Shown here: positions 18,393-25,865 of the stretch, piece by piece | Position numbering within the stretch: position 1 is the first letter of the stretch | How the letters are laid out: each line of letters begins with the position of its first letter | From: JBFGJY01 sp041576975 | Lineage (GTDB): Bacteria > Pseudomonadota > Gammaproteobacteria > UBA4575 | Assembly: GCA_041576975.1 (NCBI GenBank) | Contig: JBFGJY010000022.1 | Coordinates: 1 to 36,717, forward strand | DNA: 36,717 bases | Reading direction: 5' to 3' | The notes under the pieces: model-generated | Database searches by the model: none | What the model was told of the DNA's origin: nothing | Seen by the model: the letters and a program-made list of their open reading frames with translations, nothing else | Made by a program: the position numbers and the translations under genes

Positions 18393-18920
18393 ATGCCACG
18401 CAGATTTTTAAATAAATTATTTCCCGATCATATCATTCGAAAAGATAAATCTTTCGGCATTTTTGGCGAATTTATTCATGATAAAAACTTATGGCATATG
18501 AACAAAAGATCGGTGGCTGGCGCCTGTGCAATTGGTCTGTTTACTGCTTTCATTCCAATTCCATCACAAATGCTACTTGCCGCAGGACTTGCCATTATTT
18601 TTCGTTACAATTTACCCATATCAGTAGCACTTGTATGGGTAACTAACCCCATTACAATGCCTCCACTTTTTTTTATTGCCTATAAACTTGGCTCATGGCT
18701 TACGAATGTACACCTTGGACCCTTTGAATTTGAACTTAGCTTAAATTGGCTATTTACGGAATTGCGTGATCGCTGGCGTCCATTTCTTGCAGGTTGCTTA
18801 TTCATGGGCACTTTGTCTGGCTTGGTAGGGTATATTTCTGTAAGAATTATTTGGCGCATTTACGTTGTATCGTTTTGGAAAAAAAGAAATTTACGCAATC
18901 TACGTAGACTAGAAAAATAG
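18393..18920 (+). CDS. DUF2062 membrane protein
   Basis: The 175-residue protein has at least three hydrophobic segments (about 38-70, 75-97, 130-158) and the DUF2062 hallmarks: GLFTAFIPIPSQMLLA, and TNPITMPPLFFIAYKLG near 85-101. Its N- and C-terminal ends are basic. The family is widespread in gammaproteobacteria next to comEC and lol genes, as here, but its function is not known. It is divergent from comEC by 84 bp and is followed 31 bp later by another membrane-protein gene. Confidence 0.88.
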   Translation: MPRRFLNKLFPDHIIRKDKSFGIFGEFIHDKNLWHMNKRSVAGACAIGLFTAFIPIPSQMLLAAGLAIIFRYNLPISVALVWVTNPITMPPLFFIAYKLGSWLTNVHLGPFEFELSLNWLFTELRDRWRPFLAGCLFMGTLSGLVGYISVRIIWRIYVVSFWKKRNLRNLRRLEK

Positions 18921-18951
18921 ACTTGCAGACCAACTGAAGATCATTCCTATT

Positions 18952-19572
18952 ATGTCTCGCATCTTAATAGCGTTGCTGGTCGAGATAGCACTGGCTATTC
19001 CGATTATATATTTGTTAGAAAAGCTAAGAAATAAACTAGATGAATCTACACTGCTCGAATGGATGTATGCCCATGTTGGCATGCCTTTCGCACGCGTATT
19101 ATTAATTCTTTTATTTATTGTCGCAGCTTACCCTGCCTTGTATGGAGTTGATCACTTTCCTAGCCTCACCGACGTACTATTCGAGCATTCAGAAAGAATC
19201 CATTCATTAATTAATTGGTTATTTATAGCTAGCTTGATCATTCCATTTATTCCAATGATTGGCGTCATCCCTGCTTTAGTGACTCCCATTCAATCTATAC
19301 TCGCCACAGCATTATTATTTAACTGGGCAACCCGTGATATGCAAACCACTAGCTTGTTTCCAAATTTATGGGTCTTGCTTTTAATTATTATCCTGTCAAT
19401 CGTGACGCACAAAATAGCGAAAGTTTTTGCTGAATTTGTCGGTAGAAGCGCCCAAAAAAATATAAATCAGCGAGATATGACTCACTTAGTCTATGAATCT
19501 AGTCTGCTAGCGTTTCAAGCGCCGGCCATCTTGTTGTACGGATTTTATTTAGGCTCACAACTGAAAATATAA
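18952..19572 (+). CDS. hypothetical multi-span membrane protein
   Basis: I do not recognise this 206-residue protein. It is strongly hydrophobic, with likely membrane segments at about 4-22, 46-64, 88-108, 109-125, 137-155 and 187-202. A charged cytoplasmic-type stretch with Arg and Lys lies at 160-176. There is no signal peptide, enzyme motif or cysteine. It follows the DUF2062 gene by 31 bp on the same strand, and the pair is probably one transcript. Three hairpins follow its stop codon. Confidence 0.75.
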   Translation: MSRILIALLVEIALAIPIIYLLEKLRNKLDESTLLEWMYAHVGMPFARVLLILLFIVAAYPALYGVDHFPSLTDVLFEHSERIHSLINWLFIASLIIPFIPMIGVIPALVTPIQSILATALLFNWATRDMQTTSLFPNLWVLLLIIILSIVTHKIAKVFAEFVGRSAQKNINQRDMTHLVYESSLLAFQAPAILLYGFYLGSQLKI

Positions 19573-19576
19573 ACTC

Positions 19577-19598
19577 AAGTAACCGGCATACGGTACTT
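19577..19598 (+). terminator. hairpin after the hypothetical membrane gene
   Basis: AAGTAaCCG (19577-19585) pairs with CGGTACTT (19591-19598) as an 8-bp stem with one bulged A and a 5-nt loop, 5 nt after the stop codon. The U-run expected of an intrinsic terminator is absent, so this is a candidate only. Confidence 0.4.
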
Positions 19599-19621
19599 CC
19601 TATACATAAAACGAGACGTAG

Positions 19622-19657
19622 AGCTTTCGAGAAGCTGAGTTTACACGCTAGCGTAAA
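19622..19657. repeat. two further inverted repeats in the convergent gap
   Basis: AGCTT (19622-19626) and AAGCT (19632-19636) flank a 5-nt loop. TTTAC (19640-19644) and GTAAA (19653-19657) enclose GCTAGC, and ACGCTAGCGT at 19645-19654 is a perfect 10-bp palindrome. With the hairpin at 19577 they fill much of the 140-bp gap between two convergent genes, where a bidirectional terminator would be expected. Confidence 0.4.
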
Positions 19658-19712
19658 TGAGCCACCACAAGAAGATCTGCTAGGCTGTTTTAACGAACTA
19701 GATGCATTATGA

Positions 19713-20390
19713 TTATGCTTCAGCTAATTGGCCATCTTCTAATATATATGTTTTAGTCATCGACTCAGCTATGGCGTAATCATGGGTAACAATTACTACT
19801 GCTGTACCGAGCTCTTGGTTTAACTCCAACATCAGCTTTTGTACTTGAATAGCATTTTTTCGATCAAGGTTTCCAGTTGGTTCATCCGCAAGAATCACTT
19901 TTGGCTTGGTCACCAATGCCCTAGCAATTGCAACTCGCTGCCTCTCTCCTCCTGAGAGCTCAGTAGGTTTATGCAAAGTTCGCTCAGATAGTCCCACTTT
20001 GGATAAAAATTCTTTGGCCTGATCCATTGCCTGGGAAATTTGCCCTCTACGTAAAAACAAAGGCATCGCAACATTTTCTAAAGCTGTAAATTCAGGCAAT
20101 AAATGGTGAAATTGATAAATAAATCCAAGAGTTTGATTACGCAAGCGACCGCGTTCTGCATCCGATAATTTTGACATATCTTTCCCACAAACTTGGACAT
20201 TTCCAGAGTCAGGAACATCTAAACCACCTAACAGATGCATCAAAGTGCTTTTGCCACTACCTGATACGCCCACAATAGCTACTTTGCTGCTTGCATCAAC
20301 ACTTAAGTTAACCCCTTTAAGCACTTCTACAGGCTTGGGCCCACTCTCAAATGTCTTTGTAAGATCTTGACAATGTAGCACTTCAGTCAT
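19713..20390 (-). CDS. lolD: lipoprotein release ABC transporter ATPase LolD
   Basis: LolD energises the extraction of outer-membrane lipoproteins from the inner membrane. The 225-residue protein has Walker A GVSGSGKST at 41-49, Q-loop near 92, signature LSGGERQR at 145-152 and Walker B ILADEPTGNLD at 166-176. The LolD-specific run QFHHLLPEFTALENVAMP at 93-110 supports the assignment over other MacB/FtsE-like ATPases. It lies 6 bp downstream of the lolC-type permease on the same strand. No second permease gene follows it. Confidence 0.95.
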   Translation of the reverse strand: MTEVLHCQDLTKTFESGPKPVEVLKGVNLSVDASSKVAIVGVSGSGKSTLMHLLGGLDVPDSGNVQVCGKDMSKLSDAERGRLRNQTLGFIYQFHHLLPEFTALENVAMPLFLRRGQISQAMDQAKEFLSKVGLSERTLHKPTELSGGERQRVAIARALVTKPKVILADEPTGNLDRKNAIQVQKLMLELNQELGTAVVIVTHDYAIAESMTKTYILEDGQLAEA

Positions 20391-20396
20391 AATGAT

Positions 20397-21644
20397 TTAT
20401 TCATAACGCAATGCTTCCGCCGGCTGCGTACGTGCAGCTTTCCTTGCAGGATAAATTGTGGCTAGGACTGTTAGCACAAATGCTGTTATGCAAACTATCA
20501 TTACATCACTAGTAATAACTTGTGATGGGAAGTCACTAATGGGATAGACATCAGACGATAAAAACTCTATTCCGAATAGATTTTCAATCCCACCTACAAT
20601 TTTTCCTACATTTGAGCCTAACAAGATTCCACCAATAGCGCCCAACAACATTCCCACTAAACCAATCAAAGTGCCCTGCACAATAAAAATTCCCATAATG
20701 CTGTTAGGACTAACGCCTAAGGTTCGTAAGATCGCAATATCGCTCTGCTTTTCTGTAACTACCATGACTAACATGGAAACAATATTAAATACTGCAACAA
20801 AAACAATCAGGGTCATAATGATCCACATCATGGTCTTTTCCATTTTCAAGGCACGAAAAAAATTACGGTTATGATACGTCCAATCAGTTACCCAAAATTT
20901 TCCACCTAGTTGCGCACGAAGATCTCTAGTAATTGTTGGAGCATCAAACAAATCCTCAAACTTTAAACGCAATCCAGTAACTGAATCACCTAGACGAAAT
21001 AGACGTTTTGCATCTTCTATGTGAATGGCTGCAGTATTGCGATCGTATTGAGGCATACCTACAGAATAATTGCCTATTACTGTAAAACGTCTAAACTTTG
21101 GCAATATCCCAGCTGGAGTCACCGTGGCTTCGGGAGTAATTACTGTAATTTTCTCGCCAACTTCTACACCCAAAAATTTTGCTAAATCGGCACCCAGCAG
21201 GATCCCAAATTCTTTAGGGCGTAGTGCATCTATGCTTATATCAAGTAAATGCTCACCTATACGAGAAACATTATTTTCTAGCTGCGGATCAATGCCACTC
21301 AACATGGCGCCCGTCACTTTTTTACCATGCACGACCATGCCTTGACCTTGTACATAAGGTGCTGAGCCCTTGATGACGGGATTATTTATTAATTTTTGCT
21401 CTACTGTTTTCCAATCTCGAAGTTTGCCGTCTAACTCAAGCACAGTAGCGTGCGCAGTCATGCTCAAAATTCGATCCTTTATCTCATACTGAAATCCATT
21501 CATTACTGATAAAACTGTAAGAATGACCGTAATGCCAAGGAACAAACTAAAGACCGCGATGAATGAAATGAAAGAAATAAAGTGATTTCGCCTCTTTGCG
21601 CGTAAATAGCGCAATCCTACAAATAATTCGAGTGGCCTGAACAT
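20397..21644 (-). CDS. lolC: LolC-type lipoprotein-releasing permease
   Basis: The 415-residue protein has an N-terminal membrane helix (about 27-49), a large periplasmic domain (about 50-270) and three C-terminal helices (277-300, 320-345, 380-402). It ends TQPAEALRYE, a strong LolC/LolE mark. The periplasmic stretch TPAGILPKFRRFTV (about 176-189) resembles the LolC Hook that receives LolA. Because lolD follows and no lolE is seen, it may work as a homodimer in the manner of LolF from Acinetobacter and Francisella. The lolC name is by family only. Confidence 0.92.
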   Translation of the reverse strand: MFRPLELFVGLRYLRAKRRNHFISFISFIAVFSLFLGITVILTVLSVMNGFQYEIKDRILSMTAHATVLELDGKLRDWKTVEQKLINNPVIKGSAPYVQGQGMVVHGKKVTGAMLSGIDPQLENNVSRIGEHLLDISIDALRPKEFGILLGADLAKFLGVEVGEKITVITPEATVTPAGILPKFRRFTVIGNYSVGMPQYDRNTAAIHIEDAKRLFRLGDSVTGLRLKFEDLFDAPTITRDLRAQLGGKFWVTDWTYHNRNFFRALKMEKTMMWIIMTLIVFVAVFNIVSMLVMVVTEKQSDIAILRTLGVSPNSIMGIFIVQGTLIGLVGMLLGAIGGILLGSNVGKIVGGIENLFGIEFLSSDVYPISDFPSQVITSDVMIVCITAFVLTVLATIYPARKAARTQPAEALRYE

Positions 21645-21882
21645 AGATAAATGTGTGCTTAGGAAGGTTAAATTAGTTGAACTACGTTATATAAAGCGTT
21701 GATATTTAGATAGTAAATCTTCCTAGATTTAGAAACCCCAGGGCATACTGAACAAATCCACTGTATTTAGTCCTTCACATGTTCCTTGAGTTCGAAAGCA
21801 AGAATTGGGCTACCCTTAGTCTGCTAAATATCGACTATTATCGTGCTTACAATTAGCCATTATTCCAGCAACAATATCGCAG

Positions 21883-21891
21883 TGTTATGAT
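21883..21891 (+). promoter_or_regulatory. candidate extended -10 promoter
   Basis: TGtTATGAT is an extended -10 element (5 of 6 match to TATAAT) located 29 bp before the start codon of the small exported protein gene. No clear -35 is visible, which is typical of extended -10 promoters. The rest of the 276-bp gap between lolC and this gene shows nothing else I can name. Confidence 0.45.
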
Positions 21892-21920
21892 CCCTACACA
21901 ACAACCATACTATTAGGCTT

Positions 21921-22202
21921 ATGCATTATTTAAAGATCTCTATTGCACCCCTACTGTTAATTTTGGTGGCCACATTACAGGTAAATGCCCAAGTAGTGAA
22001 GACACCAAACAGTGATGCACAAGTAGTCATCAGCTCTAATGTGCCCCATAGAGGTTTAACTAAGGTTGAAGTGGAATCTCGTTTTGGTCAACCAAATTCT
22101 CGCCGAGGACCTGTTGGGATTCCAGCAATCTATCGCTGGGACTATGACACTTACTCAGTTATCTTTGAAGATAATTACGTAATCCACTCTGTTGTACATT
22201 GA
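21921..22202 (+). CDS. small exported BamE/SmpA-like protein
   Basis: This 93-residue protein has a signal peptide (about 1-23, ending VNA) without a lipobox. A short domain follows: GLTKVEVESRFGQPNSRRGPVG (44 onwards), IYRWDYDTYSVIFEDNYVIHSVV. This is the pattern of a conserved gammaproteobacterial family with SmpA/OmlA-like folding, often left as hypothetical or mislabelled phosphodiesterase. I infer a small periplasmic protein of unknown role. It is followed by a hairpin and then by aguA 59 bp downstream. Confidence 0.75.
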   Translation: MHYLKISIAPLLLILVATLQVNAQVVKTPNSDAQVVISSNVPHRGLTKVEVESRFGQPNSRRGPVGIPAIYRWDYDTYSVIFEDNYVIHSVVH

Positions 22203-22214
22203 TTCGTATTGAAT

Positions 22215-22234
22215 CTGCTTTCACAATAAAGCAG
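22215..22234 (+). terminator. hairpin between the small exported protein gene and aguA
   Basis: CTGCTTT (22215-22221) and AAAGCAG (22228-22234) form a perfect 7-bp stem with a 6-nt loop, 13 nt after the stop codon. It lacks a following U-run, so it may attenuate or stabilise the transcript rather than terminate it. Confidence 0.35.
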
Positions 22235-22261
22235 CTCTAACAAACAATCGATTAGTTAGCT

Positions 22262-23293
22262 GTGAGTTCAAATCGCCTTGCCCCCGAATGGGAGCGGCAA
22301 GATGCCATTATTATTGTCTGGCCACACTCGTATTCTGATTGGAGAGGCAAACTTGAAGCTGTAGAAGAGACCTATCTAGACCTAAGCAAACACATTTGTA
22401 ACCACCAACGCTTAGTCCTTGTTGCTTATGATCGTGTTCATTTACAACATATCCAGCAAAAGCTGAAAAATAAACCTATTAATACTAAAAATATTTCATT
22501 TGTAACGATTCCAACAAATGATACATGGGTGCGCGATAATGGCCCCATCTGTGTAAATTCAAATAACAATTTAACAATTCTTGATTTTGAATTTGATGCC
22601 TGGGGTCACAAATATGACTATGCACATGACAATGCATTTAACTCAAAACTAATTGAACAAATAAATATCAATGCTTCATATCGGCGTATTGATCAAGTGC
22701 TTGAAGCTGGCAATATTGAAATAAACAACCGTGGCGAATTACTCAGCTCAAGCACATGCTTTAAACGCAATATATATATCCCTTCTATTGATCTAACTAG
22801 ACTAGAAAAACAATTCTCGAATTGGTTTGGTTGCTATACAACCTTTTGGATTGATGCAGTGCAACTCAAAGGTGATGACACCGATGGTCATATAGATACT
22901 CTGGCGCGTTTTTGCACAGACGATATTATTGTATACACTTCAAAAGGTAACTCCAATGACGCGAATTACGATGCATCAATTCAACTTGCCAAACAGTTAG
23001 AATCTATTAAAAAACAAAGCGATAATAGATTCGAAATTGTACCGCTCCCTCTACCTGACCCAATTTTTCTAACTGGAAAACAACTACCTGCGACCTATAC
23101 TAATTTTTTAATCATTAATGAAACTGTTTTAGTACCAGTCTTTAATGACAAGCATGACAGTTATGCACTTAAAATTTTTGAGGAGTTATTTCCATCTCGT
23201 GAAATAATTGATCTTGAAAGTACTACTTTGATTCAACAGTTTGGCGGGCTACACTGTGCCACCATGCAAATTCCTGAAGGGATACTTAAGTGA
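22262..23293 (+). CDS. aguA: agmatine deiminase
   Basis: The protein hydrolyses agmatine to N-carbamoylputrescine and ammonia in the polyamine pathway. The 343-residue protein belongs to the PAD_porph/agmatine deiminase family. It shows WVRDNGP at 89-95, DDTDGHID at 205-212 with His210, and the nucleophile Cys332 in GGLHCATM. The segment usually written EGG..D reads EAG..N near 148-155, a deviation from the common pattern. The start is GTG, with a stop just upstream in frame, so no longer start is possible. It overlaps aguB by 4 nt (GTGA). Confidence 0.9.
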   Translation: MSSNRLAPEWERQDAIIIVWPHSYSDWRGKLEAVEETYLDLSKHICNHQRLVLVAYDRVHLQHIQQKLKNKPINTKNISFVTIPTNDTWVRDNGPICVNSNNNLTILDFEFDAWGHKYDYAHDNAFNSKLIEQININASYRRIDQVLEAGNIEINNRGELLSSSTCFKRNIYIPSIDLTRLEKQFSNWFGCYTTFWIDAVQLKGDDTDGHIDTLARFCTDDIIVYTSKGNSNDANYDASIQLAKQLESIKKQSDNRFEIVPLPLPDPIFLTGKQLPATYTNFLIINETVLVPVFNDKHDSYALKIFEELFPSREIIDLESTTLIQQFGGLHCATMQIPEGILK

Positions 23294-24183
23294 GCAATAT
23301 CAGCGTTTCACTAGTGCAACAACAAATGCAGGCTGATTATCAAACCAACCTTGATTACAGTCTTGCAGAAATTCAATCTGCCGCCAAAAATGGCGCTCAT
23401 TTAATAGTGCTTTGTGAACTGCACACCAGCTTATACTTTTGCCAAGAAGAATCTTCACAATATTTTAATCTCGCACAAACGATCCCTGGTCCTCTTACTG
23501 AATCACTTAGTCAAGCAGCTAAAGAGAATAAAGTCGTTATCGTTGGCTCCGTATTTGAGAAACGCACAGCTGGCCTTTATCACAACACTGCAGTCGTCTT
23601 TGATAATGATGGGAACTTGGCTGGCATGTATAGAAAAATGCATATACCCGATGACCCTGGATATTATGAGAAATATTATTTCGCTTTGGGTGATTTGGGC
23701 TTTACACCAATACAAACCTCCATTGGTAAACTAGGCGTAATGGTTTGCTGGGACCAATGGTTTCCGGAGGGTGCACGACTCATGACACTTGCAGGGGCAC
23801 AAATTCTTATTTATCCAACAGCAATCGGTTGGGACCCACGAGATGAAAATAGTGAAAAACAGCGTCAATTACAAGCTTGGTTGACGATTCAGCAAAGCCA
23901 TGCCATAGCTAACAACCTCCCTGTAATTTGCGTTAACCGCGTTGGTCACGAAAATAAGGATTCGGAAAATACTGATGGGATTAATTTTTGGGGGCAGTCA
24001 TTTGTAACAGATGCATTAGGAAAAGTCACAGTTCAAGCCTCTGCAAATAATGCAGAAACCATACATACCACTATCGATTTATCTGAAACAGAACAAATAA
24101 GACAATTATGGCCTTATCTACGCGACAGACGAGTTGATGCCTATCAAGACATCGATAAACGATTTATAGATGATAAGGCTTAA
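23290..24183 (+). CDS. aguB: N-carbamoylputrescine amidohydrolase
   Basis: The protein hydrolyses N-carbamoylputrescine to putrescine, CO2 and ammonia, completing the pathway begun by aguA. It is a 297-residue nitrilase-family enzyme with the catalytic Glu43, Lys116 (MYRKMHIPDD) and Cys153 (VMVCWDQWFPEGARL) triad. The latter motif is characteristic of AguB. The start is GTG at 23290, overlapping the aguA stop by 4 nt, so the two genes are translationally coupled. It ends 6 bp from a convergent small gene. Confidence 0.95.
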   Translation: MSNISVSLVQQQMQADYQTNLDYSLAEIQSAAKNGAHLIVLCELHTSLYFCQEESSQYFNLAQTIPGPLTESLSQAAKENKVVIVGSVFEKRTAGLYHNTAVVFDNDGNLAGMYRKMHIPDDPGYYEKYYFALGDLGFTPIQTSIGKLGVMVCWDQWFPEGARLMTLAGAQILIYPTAIGWDPRDENSEKQRQLQAWLTIQQSHAIANNLPVICVNRVGHENKDSENTDGINFWGQSFVTDALGKVTVQASANNAETIHTTIDLSETEQIRQLWPYLRDRRVDAYQDIDKRFIDDKA

Positions 24184-24189
24184 ACTCTA

Positions 24190-24429
24190 TTAAATTTCTG
24201 TGTTATTACGAACTGTAAATAAATATTTACAGATATTTTTCGTTCCAATAACCAACAAAACGATTGCTAGAACTGCAACACCAAGAAGCACAAAAAGTGC
24301 TGTATTACCTTTCCAAACTACTCCAAGAAGATGTATTTGGTTTGTTTCTGCAAAAGCAAAATACTTCGGAATTAAGCGCGAAACAAATAAGGCAAAAACA
24401 AGTAAATATATAATACCTCTAGCTAGCAA
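24190..24429 (-). CDS. small two-span membrane protein
   Basis: The 79-residue protein has a first hydrophobic segment at about 5-18 and a second at 44-62, with a basic C-terminal tail. I recognise no family. I chose the TTG at 24429 because the run AGGGAG lies 6 nt upstream of it; an in-frame TTG at 24435 abuts that run. The gene begins 10 nt after the stop of the DUF6868-like gene and the ribosome site overlaps that stop, which supports a coupled pair. It is convergent with aguB. Confidence 0.5.
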   Translation of the reverse strand: MLARGIIYLLVFALFVSRLIPKYFAFAETNQIHLLGVVWKGNTALFVLLGVAVLAIVLLVIGTKNICKYLFTVRNNTEI

Positions 24430-24439
24430 GCACAACTCC

Positions 24440-24681
24440 CTATCTAATGATTCTCAAAACTAAGTAGGGTATTAGAACAAATAGAATAATTGCCATCTTA
24501 AATATCGCCATCAGCATGTAGTGCAGAGCATCAAAACTATCGATGGACAAATCAAACCATTTCCTATGCAATTTATACATCCAATCGTGTGCAGTCATAA
24601 AAAAACTAGCCAATCTAACAAAAGTCCAAAATTTATCAGCGCACACCACCCTAAAAGACTTCTAATTACTTCGACGCTCAT
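24440..24681 (-). pseudogene. DUF6868-like small membrane protein, frameshifted
   Basis: From the ATG at 24681 the frame reads 28 codons (MSVEVIRSLLGWCALINFGLLLDWLVFL) and stops at TGA (24597-24595). Restoring one T in the seven-base run at 24599-24605 joins it to the downstream frame ...FFMTAHDWMYKLHRKWFDL..., ending VLIPYLVLRIIR. The joined product of about 80 residues looks like a normal DUF6868 protein: a membrane helix, AHDWMYxLHxKWF, then a second helix. One base is therefore missing relative to an intact gene. Possible reasons are a sequencing error, a real null mutation, or slippage in the homopolymer. The function of this family is unknown. Confidence 0.7.
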
Positions 24682-24875
24682 AATCTATCTATCTTTTTTC
24701 AACCTTTATACTACAAGTTTTTTCTTAGTTGTTGCTTTACCCATATAATTTTTGAAAAATATTTTTATTGCCTCATCTATAAGCATGAATTCATATAATC
24801 AAACATTTTGTTTCTAACTGAAACAACAGGTCCTAAAGCGATCTAATATAATACGATATTTAAAACTTATATAAC

Positions 24876-24913
24876 TTTTGATTTTCAATAAATCAAAAGC
24901 TTTGGGAAAGCTG
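24876..24913 (-). terminator. two overlapping hairpins downstream of the GGDEF-like gene
   Basis: CTTTTGATTT (24876-24885) and AAATCAAAAG (24891-24900) are a perfect 10-bp inverted repeat with a 5-nt loop. AGCTTT (24899-24904) and AAAGCT (24908-24913) form a second 6-bp stem with a GGG/CCC loop. Read on the minus strand the second stem comes first and is followed by TTTGATTTATT, which suits an intrinsic terminator for the ccm operon and its final gene. The rest of the 260-bp gap (24682-24941) shows nothing else clear. Confidence 0.55.
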
Positions 24914-24941
24914 GAGGAAATTTTAATGATAGAGGAGCTGT

Positions 24942-25817
24942 CTATGCAGTAGCGGCTTCGATCATTTCATCTACAGGTTCGACAATATCCGTAGGATCAT
25001 AAGTGTATACTTTGTTTCGGCCTATTTTATTTGCTTGAAGAAGTGCATTTTCAGCTAAATCTACTAATTCAAATCCATTTTTAATACTATCGAGTAAGCA
25101 TGACACTCCTCCACTTACAGTGACGTGTAGTGCTTGAGCACTTTCTTCTCCGCTGTTTCGAATGATTTCTAGTTTTTCAATTTCTGCTCGCAGACGATCT
25201 GCAAGTTTTTCAGCCATATCGTCTTGAGTTTGCGTAGTTGCCACAATGATCTTATGTTCATCAAATCTAGCAACAATGTCTGATGAACGCACAGTGTTCA
25301 TAATGAAATCGCTTACTTTTCTCAATACAACATCACCTACTAGACGGCCATGCTGATCAACCACATTACTAAATTCATCTACTTCAAACAAAATCAATGA
25401 TAGAGGTAGCTTATAGCGACGCGATCTCTGTGTTTCTTCATCTATTCTTCGGTCAAAGTAACGCCGATTATAAATATCCAAAACTGGGTCAATAATGCTG
25501 GCTTGATCCATTGCAATCGCTTCACGAATATCTCTAGTAATTTGATACGTGAGGAAGCACAACAACAAAATAAATGCTGCTGCAGTAAAACATAGTTTGG
25601 GTACAACAAGACTCGATAGATTTGCCTGTCCTGTCATGAGCATTAGCATATAGGCTGCATACGCAAATATAAAACCAATAATAAAATAGGTTAGCATTTG
25701 CCAACTATTTCTAACTTTTCCCATTGGGAGCTTTTTAATTAACTGTTGAGATGTAAAAGCAGAAACAACAAGCAAACAAATGCCACTTAGTAATAATATA
25801 TTTGCTATTTGGAACAT
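24942..25817 (-). CDS. membrane GGDEF-like protein with degenerate active site
   Basis: The 291-residue protein has three hydrophobic segments (about 3-22, 42-62, 74-93) and a C-terminal GGDEF fold (about 105-275). The catalytic motif is lost: residues 186-190 read DEHKI where GG(D/E)EF is expected, and the substrate-binding Asn of the IND motif is Val. However the inhibitory-site pattern RxxD is kept as RSSD at 177-180. I infer a c-di-GMP-binding or structural protein rather than a cyclase. GGGAG lies 6-7 nt before the start, and the gene begins 48 bp after ccmI on the same strand, so it is probably the last gene of the ccm operon. Confidence 0.85.
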   Translation of the reverse strand: MFQIANILLLSGICLLVVSAFTSQQLIKKLPMGKVRNSWQMLTYFIIGFIFAYAAYMLMLMTGQANLSSLVVPKLCFTAAAFILLLCFLTYQITRDIREAIAMDQASIIDPVLDIYNRRYFDRRIDEETQRSRRYKLPLSLILFEVDEFSNVVDQHGRLVGDVVLRKVSDFIMNTVRSSDIVARFDEHKIIVATTQTQDDMAEKLADRLRAEIEKLEIIRNSGEESAQALHVTVSGGVSCLLDSIKNGFELVDLAENALLQANKIGRNKVYTYDPTDIVEPVDEMIEAATA

Positions 25818-25865
25818 CAGATACTCCCATAATTTCCATAAATAAGAGAGTTGAGCTGTGTCTAT

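Noticed and set aside
22266..22274. GTTCAAATC, similar to a tRNA T-loop
   Set aside because: It falls within the opening of aguA and has no acceptor stem, anticodon arm or D-arm in register.
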